Position numbers and translations under genes: made by a program
DNA from: JANXSS01 sp025356535
GTDB taxonomy: Bacteria > Pseudomonadota > Gammaproteobacteria > Burkholderiales > Burkholderiaceae_D
Length of the DNA: 64,000 nt
Direction of reading: 5' to 3'
Assembly (NCBI GenBank): GCA_043762325.1
Contig: JAYUMU010000175.1
Span: forward strand, 50,557 to 114,556
The notes under the pieces: model-generated
The model's database searches: none
What the model was told of the DNA's origin: nothing
What the model saw: the letters and a program-made list of their open reading frames with translations, nothing else
Shown: positions 11,216 to 18,807 of the stretch, piece by piece
Layout of the letters: each line of letters opens with the position of its first letter
Numbering within the stretch: position 1 is the first letter of the stretch

Positions 11216-11287
11216 CCCGGCCCACGGAACACGGACCGCCGTATCCGCAACGCACCGACAAACATCGCAACAGAAAGCCCCGAAACC

Positions 11288-11956
11288 ATGAACCAGCCCG
11301 CCTGCGCAACGCTCCCCCCACCCAACCCCCTGCGCGTGGGCATCGGCGGCCCGGTCGGCTCCGGCAAGACCGCCCTGTGCGAACTGCTCTGCAAGGGCAT
11401 GCGCGACACTTATGAGATGGCGGTGATCACCAACGACATCTACACCCGCGAAGACATGGAGATCCTGCTGCGCGCCGACGCCCTGCCGGCCGCCCGCCTG
11501 ATGGGCGTGGAAACCGGCGGCTGTCCGCACACGGCGATCCGCGAAGACGCCTCGATCAACCTCGAAGCGATCGCCCGGATGAGCGCGGACTTCCCGCAAC
11601 TCGACCTGATCCTCATCGAGTCCGGCGGCGACAACCTGGCGGCCACCTTCAGCCCCGAACTGTCCGACCTGACGCTGTATGTCATAGATGTGGCCGGCGG
11701 CGAAAAGATACCGCGCAAGGGCGGCCCCGGCATCACCCGCTCGGACCTGCTGATCATCAACAAGACCGACCTTGCGCCCTATGTGGGCGCCAACCTGGAC
11801 GTGATGGCAGCCGACGCAAAACGCATGCGCGGCGAGCGGCCGTTTTTGTTCACCAACCTGCGCAGCGGCGATGGCGTGGCGCAGGTGATCGACTTCATCC
11901 GCCGCGAAGGCCTGCTCGACCATGTCAATCCGCGCGGCGGCAGCAAACCCGCCTGA
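11288..11956 (+). CDS. ureG: Urease accessory GTPase UreG
   Basis: A 222-residue SIMIBI-class GTPase that binds nickel and drives its insertion into urease. It shows Walker A GGPVGSGKT (residues 20-28), the nickel-binding Cys-Pro-His motif in TGGCPHTAIRED (about 77-87), ESGGDNL and the guanine-specificity motif NKTDLAP (about 158-164). ATG 11288 gives the family start ahead of PLRVGIGGPVG. It closes the urease operon and converges with the minus-strand gene ending at 11964, seven bases away, with no terminator visible. Confidence 0.96.
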   Translation: MNQPACATLPPPNPLRVGIGGPVGSGKTALCELLCKGMRDTYEMAVITNDIYTREDMEILLRADALPAARLMGVETGGCPHTAIREDASINLEAIARMSADFPQLDLILIESGGDNLAATFSPELSDLTLYVIDVAGGEKIPRKGGPGITRSDLLIINKTDLAPYVGANLDVMAADAKRMRGERPFLFTNLRSGDGVAQVIDFIRREGLLDHVNPRGGSKPA

Positions 11957-11963
11957 GGCCGCA

Positions 11964-12764
11964 CTACAGATCGGTGTATTCCGCACCCATCGCATCGAGT
12001 TCGGCCAGCAGCCGCGCAAAACCGGCCTTGGCCTGCTCCGGCTCGCCCTTGACGCCCAGCTCGATGTGCCGGCGCGTTGTGGCGTCGCCGACGCTGGGCA
12101 GGCTGAATACCTTGGCCTGCGGGTAAGCCGCCTCGATGCGCTCCATCAGCGGCGTTAAGGTCGATTCGGCAATTTCGTAGACCAGCACCGATTGCTCGAA
12201 CCAGGCGGTCTGGTGAAACAGGTGCGCATGGCGGCTCTCCAGCACCGCCTCGATCATTGGCCAGGCCATCACCGGAAAACCCGGCACGAAATGCAGCATG
12301 CCGCCGCCCGCGCCCTTGATGGAAAAACCGGGAATCCTGTTATAGGGATTGTCGATGATCTCTGCGCCTTCGGGAAATTCGCCCATTTTCAGCCGGTGCA
12401 GGTTGTCGGCGGTATCGAGATCGACGCTCTCGCCTTTTTCACGGGCGATTTCCTGCATGCGTTCGCGGATGCGCAGGCGGGCATCCGGATGCAGCACCAC
12501 CGGCACGCCCAGCGCGGCAGCGGCGCACTGGCGGGTATGGTCGTCGGGCGTGGCGCCGATGCCGCCGCAGGAAAAGACGATGTCGTCGGTGGCCAGCGCC
12601 TGGCGCAGCGCATTGGTGATGCGCGCCGGATCGTCGCCCAGGTAATTCACCCAGGCCAGTTGCAGGCCGCGTGCGGCGAAGATCTCCAGTACCTTGGCAA
12701 AATGCTTGTCCTCGCGTTTGCCGGAGAGGATCTCGTCGCCGATGATGATCAGACCGAATGCCAT
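11964..12764 (-). CDS. CinA-like molybdopterin-binding domain protein
   Basis: A 266-residue protein with the MoaB/Mog fold of the CinA N-terminal half. It starts MAFGLIIIGDEILSGKRED and has the conserved glycine patch SCGGIGATPDDHT near residues 68-80. It lacks the C-terminal deamidase domain of full CinA, so it resembles the stand-alone proteins often labelled competence/damage-inducible protein A. Biochemical function is uncertain; nicotinamide-nucleotide or ADP-ribose pyrophosphatase activity is known for some CinA proteins. Its start overlaps the end of the upstream EI24 gene by 16 bases, indicating an operon. Confidence 0.85.
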   Translation of the reverse strand: MAFGLIIIGDEILSGKREDKHFAKVLEIFAARGLQLAWVNYLGDDPARITNALRQALATDDIVFSCGGIGATPDDHTRQCAAAALGVPVVLHPDARLRIRERMQEIAREKGESVDLDTADNLHRLKMGEFPEGAEIIDNPYNRIPGFSIKGAGGGMLHFVPGFPVMAWPMIEAVLESRHAHLFHQTAWFEQSVLVYEIAESTLTPLMERIEAAYPQAKVFSLPSVGDATTRRHIELGVKGEPEQAKAGFARLLAELDAMGAEYTDL

Positions 12765-13621
12765 GTTTTGCCCGTGTTGTCGATGACGTTGGAAAAAGCC
12801 GGTGCCGGCCCGGCAGCGTTCGCCGCATCGCCTGCGCGCTGCCGCGCCAGCGCGGCCAGGCAGTAGTGCTCGAACCAGAGACCGGTGAAGACGAACACCA
12901 GCACGTACAGCCAGATCGCACCGCCGGCCAGGATCGGAAAGAAGATCACCGACAGCGCGCCGCCAAGCCAGAGCAACGTCGGCGCCGCACCCATGGCGCC
13001 GGTGATGGCGCCGATGGCCAGCAGCGGCCAGCGGTGCCGGCGCATCAGGCGGCGCCATTCGTCGCGGTCGGCATGTTCGGCCAGCGCGTCGTAGGCCATG
13101 ACCCGGTAGGTCAGCCAGCCCCACAGCGCCGGCTGGATCAGGAAAGTAAATGGCGGCACGACCGACAGCGGCAGCGTGACGATCCACAGAAACAGGAACA
13201 CGATGAACGACCACAGCGAGATGCCCAGCGTGCCCCACAGGCTGCCGCCGCGGCGACGCTCCAGTTCCGGATAACGGCGGGTCGCGACATGGCCGATGAT
13301 TGCCGGCATGGCCAGCGTGCCGACAAAAATGAGGGCCGTCAGAATCATCAGCGGCAGCAGCACCCACATTGCCAGCAGCGGCACGATCACGGTCTTGATG
13401 GCGCCCAGGCCCAGCCACGACAGCACGCCGCCGGCGACCTGGAAGCCGTCGTGCTCCATGAAAAAGCCCTGCGTCCAGTCGATCAGCGGCTGCAGGCCGA
13501 GCCACAGCGCCACGCCCCACACCAGCACCGAGAGGAAGAACGGCACCAGCGTCAAAAGCAGCATGCGCCCGTGCAGTTGCGACAGCACGGCCCGGAAAAA
13601 GGCGACGACGACGTCGCGCAT
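12749..13621 (-). CDS. EI24-domain (CysZ-like) membrane protein
   Basis: A 290-residue integral membrane protein with about six hydrophobic segments, including MLLLTLVPFFLSVLVWGVALW near residue 20 and a pair near residues 85-125. The pattern of LVPFFLS followed by long helices, and the central ERRRGGSLWG loop, fit the EI24 family that includes the sulfate permease CysZ. Substrate cannot be assigned here because no cysteine-biosynthesis gene is nearby. The start MRDVVVAFFRAV at 13621 shares a base with the stop of the upstream desaturase gene, so the genes are probably coupled. Confidence 0.75.
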   Translation of the reverse strand: MRDVVVAFFRAVLSQLHGRMLLLTLVPFFLSVLVWGVALWLGLQPLIDWTQGFFMEHDGFQVAGGVLSWLGLGAIKTVIVPLLAMWVLLPLMILTALIFVGTLAMPAIIGHVATRRYPELERRRGGSLWGTLGISLWSFIVFLFLWIVTLPLSVVPPFTFLIQPALWGWLTYRVMAYDALAEHADRDEWRRLMRRHRWPLLAIGAITGAMGAAPTLLWLGGALSVIFFPILAGGAIWLYVLVFVFTGLWFEHYCLAALARQRAGDAANAAGPAPAFSNVIDNTGKTWHSV

Positions 13622-14622
13622 CAGGCCGATGGCCTTCGGGCGAACTCGACCATGCGCTTGATGCCCAGCCATTGCTGCGACCAGAAACCGCGGCCGTAGT
13701 CGCGCGCGGCGCCATGCGGGCCGGCGAGCTGGTCGCGCACGCCGGTGGCCTCGAAGGTTCGGCTGAAATCTGCCGTGCGAAAGACGATGTCCCAGACCGG
13801 GAACAGCACGGCGAAGTTGTGGCCGCCGAGCGTGCCACGGCCGTTGGTCTCATGCCCGATGCCGATCGCATGATGCAGGCGATGAAAGCGCGGCGACACC
13901 AGCAGCCGCTCGCCGACCGCGCCGAAGTGCAGCCGCACGTTGGCATGCTGCAGGCTTTGCAGCATGCGCGAAGCCACCACGAGCAGGATGTACTGGCCGG
14001 GCTGGACACCGATTGCCAGCGCGATGCAGCCCATGTAGATGTCGCGCAAAAAATCATCCAGCAGATGATTGCGGTTGTCGCTCCACAGGTTCATGTTCTG
14101 CTGGCTGTGGTGCAGGCTGTGCAGGCCCCACCACCAGTGAAATTGATGAGTGGCGCGGTGATACCAGTAATCGAAGAAGTCCAGCACCACCAGGTAGATC
14201 AGGAAACCGCCGACCGGATGCAGCGCCGCATCCGGCCACAGGCTCTCCAGGTTGAAAGGCGGTATGCCTTCCATGTGCAGCAATGCCGTGACGTGGTCGA
14301 GTACCGGGTCGAGGATGAAGAAGATCAGCACCGTGAAGGCGCCGAGGCGGTGCAGCACCGTGTAGAGAAAATCGTTCCAGCGGGCGCGGGAGTCCGTGAT
14401 CGCATGCACCGGCAGCAGTGCCTCGAGCGGGCGCAGGATCGCATACAGCAGCAGCAGCTCCAGCACGCCGATCATGAACCACTCGGTGCCGTTGAATGCC
14501 GCTTCGGCGAATTCGCCCAGGCCGAGCGCAAAGACCGCCGGCTGCACCAGCGTTTCGAACAGCCAGCCTTGCACCTGGGCGAACTGATCGGTCAGTGCGG
14601 CGATAATGGATGAAAAGGTCAT
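13621..14622 (-). CDS. Sterol desaturase / fatty acid hydroxylase family protein
   Basis: A 333-residue membrane di-iron protein. Hydrophobic segments occur near residues 45-65, 90-110 and 145-160. The histidine clusters typical of the fatty acid hydroxylase superfamily are present: HRATHQFHWWWGLHSLHHS (about 173-191) and the later SPRFHRLHHAIG (about 250-261). The likely reaction is O2-dependent hydroxylation or desaturation of a lipid, substrate unknown. ATG 14622 was chosen; the frame is open upstream but overlaps the end of the deacetylase region without conserved residues. Confidence 0.85.
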   Translation of the reverse strand: MTFSSIIAALTDQFAQVQGWLFETLVQPAVFALGLGEFAEAAFNGTEWFMIGVLELLLLYAILRPLEALLPVHAITDSRARWNDFLYTVLHRLGAFTVLIFFILDPVLDHVTALLHMEGIPPFNLESLWPDAALHPVGGFLIYLVVLDFFDYWYHRATHQFHWWWGLHSLHHSQQNMNLWSDNRNHLLDDFLRDIYMGCIALAIGVQPGQYILLVVASRMLQSLQHANVRLHFGAVGERLLVSPRFHRLHHAIGIGHETNGRGTLGGHNFAVLFPVWDIVFRTADFSRTFEATGVRDQLAGPHGAARDYGRGFWSQQWLGIKRMVEFARRPSA

Positions 14623-14645
14623 GCGGTTGGATTCAGGTTGGCGTT

Positions 14646-15458
14646 TCAGTGACGGTTGGCATGCGGCTGCTCGAATTTTGCCCGATATTCGGGATGTTCG
14701 CGCAGGGTTGCAAAACACAAGCCGCGCGCCTGCAGGCCGGCGATCAACGGCTCCAGCACCGCCGGCGCCCACGGGTCATGGCGCGACCAGATGCCGAGGT
14801 GGGCGATGAAGATGTCGCCATCCTTGAGATTGTCCAGTGCGCGCTTGAGCAAGGCCGCATTCGATACCTTCTCGCTCGACAGTTCGTCGCCGGAATAACC
14901 GGCCGCAGCCCACGCCACGTGCGCGTAACCGCAAGCCGCGCCGGCAGCTTTCAGGTTCGGCGTCAGGCGCCCGCCGGGCGCGCGCCAGAGCGGATCGAGC
15001 CTGTGCCCGGTCAGCTGCAGGAAGCGCTGGTCGACCCGGCGCAATTCGTCGCAATACTGTTGCGGCGTCCAGGTCAGGAGCTTGCCGGCATTCTCGCCGA
15101 ACTGCGGCCTGACCACGATCCTGCCATCGGGCAGGTCGCGCTGCACGTACACATGGTCGAAGGTGTGGCTGCCGAACGCATGGCCTTCCGCCGCCCGCGC
15201 CTTCCAGAAGGCACCCCAGGATGGATCGAGCGAATAGTCGCCGTTGACGGTCTTTTCGCTGGCCAGGAAAAAACTCGCCCGAATGGCATGCCGCTTCAAA
15301 GTCTGCGCGATGAACTCGGCCTGCGACTGGCTGCCGGTGTCGAAGGTCAGATAGATCGTGCCCTTGCAGATTGCCGGACGCTCCGGGGCGGGTGCGGCCG
15401 CCGCGCCGGCAAGCGTCGAAAGTGCCAGCAGCGCCAGCGGGAATTTCAACCGCGACAT
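14646..15458 (-). CDS. Polysaccharide deacetylase (NodB family)
   Basis: A 270-residue exported enzyme with a signal peptide (LKFPLALLALSTLAGAAAA) and a NodB-type barrel. Motif 1 is YLTFDTGSQS, keeping the first catalytic Asp but with Thr where many family members have a second Asp. Motif 2 is HTFDH, motif 3 is WRAPGGR, and motif 5 is FIAHLGI. It should deacetylate an N-acetylated cell-envelope or exopolysaccharide sugar; substrate unknown. ATG 15458 puts the signal at the N-terminus; ATG 15557 would add 33 polar residues and overlap the upstream gene. It is 23 bases before the desaturase gene. Confidence 0.85.
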   Translation of the reverse strand: MSRLKFPLALLALSTLAGAAAAPAPERPAICKGTIYLTFDTGSQSQAEFIAQTLKRHAIRASFFLASEKTVNGDYSLDPSWGAFWKARAAEGHAFGSHTFDHVYVQRDLPDGRIVVRPQFGENAGKLLTWTPQQYCDELRRVDQRFLQLTGHRLDPLWRAPGGRLTPNLKAAGAACGYAHVAWAAAGYSGDELSSEKVSNAALLKRALDNLKDGDIFIAHLGIWSRHDPWAPAVLEPLIAGLQARGLCFATLREHPEYRAKFEQPHANRH

Positions 15459-15519
15459 CCGCAGCCTTGGCGCAGGCGCTGCCGGCTGCCGGCCTGCGCT
15501 GCGCTCGAGTTCCTGCAGT

Positions 15520-16587
15520 TCAGAGGCGGGCTGCATTGTTGATGAAGTAGACGCCATGCGGCGAGCGCCCGACCGGAATCAGCTTGATCACCTTGCGCGA
15601 AGCGATGTCGATGACCGCCACCTTCTTTATCCAGCGCAGCGTGACCCACAGCGTCTTGCCGTCTTCCGTCAGTTCCATGCAGTCCGGCCCGCCCGGCACC
15701 TTGATGGTGCCGATGTTTTCCAGCGTCTGCTGGTCGATGATGTTGATGGTGTTGGCAATCCGGTTCGAGACGAAGGTGCGCCGCTTGTCGCCAAGCGAGC
15801 GGAAATTATGCGCGCCCTCGCCGGCCTTGATCTTCTTGACGGTCTTGCGCGCGCGCCAGTCGATGACTTCGACATAATCGCTGCCCATGATGCCGACCAG
15901 CAGGTACTTGTCGTCCGGCGTCATGGCGATGCCTGCCGGCAGGTTGCCCACCGGGATGGTCCACTTCACCGTCTGTGTCGCCAGGTCGACGGCGCTGATT
16001 TCGTTGCTGCCCTGCTGGGTGATGAAGGCTGTCGTGCTGTCGGCGGAAAAGGCCATGTGGCTGGGCATCTTCGGCAGCGGCAGGCGCTTGGCAAGCTTCA
16101 GGTCGGTGCCGTCGTAGCGATAGATGTCGATGCGGTCCAGGCGCAGGGCATTGGCGATGAACCATTTCTGGTCCGGCGAAAAACCGATCTGGTACGGGTC
16201 GATGATGTCCTTGATGCGGCGCTGTATGTCGCCGGTCTTCGGATCGAGGAAAATCAGCTCGTTGCCGGTGGCGCTGGCGACGATGAGCGACTTGTTGTCG
16301 GGCGTTGCCATCAGGTGATGCGGCTCCTTGCCGACCGGCACCGAGCGAATTTCGGTATAGGTCGCCTGGTCGAGCAGGCTGATGGTGGCGTCGCCCGAGT
16401 TGAGCACCACGACCACGTTGGCTTGCGCCAGGTGCGGCGCCAGCATGCCGGTGCAGGCCGCCAGCATCAGCAGGCCGGCAGGCCCTGCGCAAGCGACGCG
16501 CCGGCCGAAGTCATGCAAACGGGAAGCTGCGCGCGCGGCAGCGGCGAACACGGCGGCGGCGCCGTTATTGACAAAATGACTAGACAT
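15520..16587 (-). CDS. YVTN-family beta-propeller repeat protein
   Basis: A 355-residue protein with a hydrophobic N-terminal segment (about residues 33-55, ending AQANVVVVLNSGD) and then about seven repeats of the type V-G-x-x-P-H-x-x-x-x-(S/T)-P-D-x-K-x-L, for example EPHHLMATPDNKSLIV and LPAGIAMTPDDKYLLV. This is the YVTN seven-bladed propeller seen in surface-layer proteins and PQQ-pathway associated proteins. It is probably periplasmic or membrane-anchored. No catalytic residues are evident. ATG 16587 is taken; an extension to 16614 is possible. It heads the minus-strand run down to 11964. Confidence 0.8.
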   Translation of the reverse strand: MSSHFVNNGAAAVFAAAARAASRLHDFGRRVACAGPAGLLMLAACTGMLAPHLAQANVVVVLNSGDATISLLDQATYTEIRSVPVGKEPHHLMATPDNKSLIVASATGNELIFLDPKTGDIQRRIKDIIDPYQIGFSPDQKWFIANALRLDRIDIYRYDGTDLKLAKRLPLPKMPSHMAFSADSTTAFITQQGSNEISAVDLATQTVKWTIPVGNLPAGIAMTPDDKYLLVGIMGSDYVEVIDWRARKTVKKIKAGEGAHNFRSLGDKRRTFVSNRIANTINIIDQQTLENIGTIKVPGGPDCMELTEDGKTLWVTLRWIKKVAVIDIASRKVIKLIPVGRSPHGVYFINNAARL

Positions 16588-16830
16588 GAATTCCGTTCGT
16601 GATATGCCTTGCACACAGCATGCGCGCAGGCTGACAGTGACGACTTATTTTACCGCGCGTGCGACGGATGCACCGCTCTTATTGCCTTGATAAAACATCA
16701 AGCAGGCCGCATGCACCGGCATCCGGCTGACGACCTTCCGCACGCGTGACATCGGAGTGTTGCCACACGAAAAAGTGCCGCGGCCCTGCTACAATCATGC
16801 GCAATCAACCGCTCATATAAAAGGAACATC

Positions 16831-17187
16831 ATGGCAACCGTAATGACTGCAACCGGCCTCGAATACGAAGACAAGATCGTCGGTGAAGGCGCCGAAGCGA
16901 AAGCCGGCGACCACGTCTCCGTGCATTACACCGGCTGGCTGCGCAATGCCGACGGCAGCGCCGGCAAGAAATTCGATTCCAGCAAGGACCGCGGCGATCC
17001 TTTCGAGTTCCCGCTGGGCGCCGGTCATGTGATCAAGGGCTGGGACCAGGGCGTGCAGGGCATGAAGGTCGGCGGCGCACGTACGCTGATCATACCGGCA
17101 GCGCTTGGCTACGGTGCGCGCGGCGCCGGCGGCGCGATTCCGCCGAATGCGACGCTGATATTCGATGTGGAACTGCTGGCGGTCTGA
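16831..17187 (+). CDS. FKBP-type peptidyl-prolyl cis-trans isomerase
   Basis: A 118-residue single-domain FKBP that catalyses proline isomerisation in the cytoplasm; no signal peptide is visible. Conserved residues of the active cleft are present: VHYTGWL (about 31-37), FDSSKDRGDPFEFPLG, VIKGWDQGVQGMKVGG and the C-terminal GYGARGAGGAIPPNATLIFDVEL. Length matches minimal bacterial FKBPs. A TACAAT hexamer at 16790-16795 could be its -10 box, but no good -35 is seen at proper spacing. The start has an AAAGGAAC ribosome-binding region. Confidence 0.95.
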   Translation: MATVMTATGLEYEDKIVGEGAEAKAGDHVSVHYTGWLRNADGSAGKKFDSSKDRGDPFEFPLGAGHVIKGWDQGVQGMKVGGARTLIIPAALGYGARGAGGAIPPNATLIFDVELLAV

Positions 17188-17222
17188 TCTCGTCCGTCGA
17201 CCTATTGATCACCGGAGCGCAC

Positions 17223-17477
17223 ATGTCCCTGCAGACCGCATTCGACGCCGCGCAGGCAGCGTCGAAGAATCTTCCGGAGCGTCCTGACAACCTGACGCTG
17301 CTGGAACTCTACGCATTGTTCAAGCAGGCAACCGCCGGCGACGTCAGCGGCGAGCGGCCTGGTTTCACCGACATGGTGGGCCGGGCGAAATTCGATGCCT
17401 GGAACGGCGTCAAGGGCCTGTCGAAAGAGGCGGCAATGCAGCAATACATCGACCTGATCGCCGGCCTGCAGGAGTAA
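17223..17477 (+). CDS. Acyl-CoA-binding protein
   Basis: An 84-residue protein of the ACBP four-helix family, with the diagnostic LLELYALFKQATAGDV (about 28-43) and KFDAWNGVKGLSKEAAMQQYI (about 57-77). It should bind medium- and long-chain acyl-CoA in the cytoplasm and buffer acyl groups for lipid or PHA metabolism. ATG 17223 has GGAG seven bases upstream; a TTG at 17205 would add six residues and has no support. It follows the FKBP gene by 35 bases and converges with the minus-strand PHA granule gene. Confidence 0.93.
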   Translation: MSLQTAFDAAQAASKNLPERPDNLTLLELYALFKQATAGDVSGERPGFTDMVGRAKFDAWNGVKGLSKEAAMQQYIDLIAGLQE

Positions 17478-17510
17478 AGGCCGGCGCGGGTTCAGGTGTG
17501 GCAGCGCGCT

Positions 17511-17810
17511 TCAGGCCCCCGGGCGCGATGCAAAAACCTTGGTCATGTTTTCGCTGACCTTTTCCTCGATCTGGGCGGCAAAGGCCTTGAGCATGAAGCC
17601 CAGCGTGATGTCGAGCTGCGCCTCCTGGCCCTGCAGCACCAGGGTGCCGGAGACGCCGCTGCGCTTGAAGCTGAGCACGTCCCCCTCCCAGGCGCAGGCC
17701 ATCTCGAATTCACTGGTCATTTCGTCGGCCACCTTTTCAGCGGCGGCACGGGCTTTGCCAGTGCTGAGCTGGTGCGTCTGGCGAATGCTGATGTCGGCCA
17801 CCTCAGGCAC
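17511..17810 (-). CDS. Polyhydroxyalkanoic acid system family protein
   Basis: A 99-residue protein similar to the putative PHA granule regulatory family (PHA_gran_rgn). It starts with ISIRQTHQL, contains the AxxxAEKVADEM helix and ends with a helical region around LKAFAAQIEEKV. Members occur beside PHA genes, but their role is not firmly established. Its start overlaps the end of the 2-hydroxyacid dehydrogenase by eight bases, so it is the last gene of the minus-strand operon that begins at 21434. Confidence 0.8.
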   Translation of the reverse strand: MPEVADISIRQTHQLSTGKARAAAEKVADEMTSEFEMACAWEGDVLSFKRSGVSGTLVLQGQEAQLDITLGFMLKAFAAQIEEKVSENMTKVFASRPGA

Positions 17811-18798
17811 CTTGCCGCAGGGTCAGGTCGACCGCCGCATTGAGCAGATTCGGCGGCACGGCACCCGACAAGGCGGCAATCAGGTTGGCCGCCGCACAGT
17901 TGGCCATCGCGCGTCGCGTCGCCTCGCTGGCGCTGCCGATGTGGGGCGTGAGCACGACGTTCGACAGGCTCAGGAAAGCGGGATTCAAGGCCGGTTCGTT
18001 TTCGAACACGTCCAGGCCGGCGCCGGCGATGCGGTGCGCGCGCAAGGCGTCGATCAGCGCGGCATCGTCGACGATGCCGCCGCGGGCGATGTTGACCAGG
18101 ATTGCCGTCGGCTTCATCAGCGCCAGCTCGGCGCCAGCAATGGTGTGATGCGACTGCGCCGAATACGGCAGCACCAGCATCACATGGTCGGCCGTCTTCA
18201 GCAGTTCGTCCTTGCCCACATAACGGGCATTGTTCGCATGCGCTTCCTGCTGCGGCGTCAGGCGCGAACGGTTGTGATAGATCACCTGCATGTCGAAGCC
18301 CATCGAGCGGCGCGCGATTGCCTGGCCGATGCGACCCATGCCGATGATGCCCAGGGTCGAGCCGTGAATGTCGGCGCCCAGCAGGCCGTCATAGGTCCAT
18401 TTCTTCCAGTTGCCGGCGCGCAGCCAGTGCTCCGACTCGGTGATGCGGCGGGCTGCCGCCATCAGCAATGCCCAGGCCATGTCGGCCGTGGTCTGGTTGA
18501 GCACGTCCGGCGTGTTGGTCACCATCACGCCGGCGGCCGTGGCTGCATCGACATCGATGTTGTTGTAGCCCACTGCCATGTTGCAGATGGCTTTCAAGCG
18601 CGGCGCGGCGGCAATTGTCTCTGCCGTCATGCGCTCGCTGCCGGTGATGAACACGCCGTCCTTGTCGCGGATTTTTTCGGCAAGCTCGGCGGCGCTGTAG
18701 ATGCGGTCCTCCTGGTTCGATTCCACCTCAAAGGTTGCGGCGAGCCGTTCGATCACGTCCGGAAATACGGCGCGGGCTATCAGGATTTTTGGACGCAT
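17803..18798 (-). CDS. D-2-hydroxyacid dehydrogenase (glyoxylate/hydroxypyruvate reductase type)
   Basis: A 331-residue NAD(P)H-dependent oxidoreductase. The Rossmann motif GIIGMGRIGQAIARR lies near residues 150-164, the substrate-binding region is AVGYNNIDVDAA, the catalytic Arg is in NIARGGIVDD (about 235), and the Glu and His are in DVFENEP and TPHIGSAS. Closest family resemblance is to GhrB/glycerate dehydrogenase, which reduces glyoxylate and hydroxypyruvate. The gene begins nine bases after the end of the carrier gene and overlaps the PHA protein gene, so the carrier may supply a hydroxyacid or ketoacid; that link is inference. Confidence 0.9.
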   Translation of the reverse strand: MRPKILIARAVFPDVIERLAATFEVESNQEDRIYSAAELAEKIRDKDGVFITGSERMTAETIAAAPRLKAICNMAVGYNNIDVDAATAAGVMVTNTPDVLNQTTADMAWALLMAAARRITESEHWLRAGNWKKWTYDGLLGADIHGSTLGIIGMGRIGQAIARRSMGFDMQVIYHNRSRLTPQQEAHANNARYVGKDELLKTADHVMLVLPYSAQSHHTIAGAELALMKPTAILVNIARGGIVDDAALIDALRAHRIAGAGLDVFENEPALNPAFLSLSNVVLTPHIGSASEATRRAMANCAAANLIAALSGAVPPNLLNAAVDLTLRQGA

Positions 18799-18807
18799 GG
18801 TCTTGGC

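Noticed and set aside
11043..11291. Small ORF in the ureF-ureG gap
   Set aside because: It overlaps the repeat arms, has no ribosome-binding site and looks like translated repeat sequence.
11964..14057. Single 697-codon minus-strand protein spanning the CinA-like gene and its upstream neighbours
   Set aside because: Its first two thirds run out of frame through the desaturase and EI24 genes; only the last 266 codons match a family.
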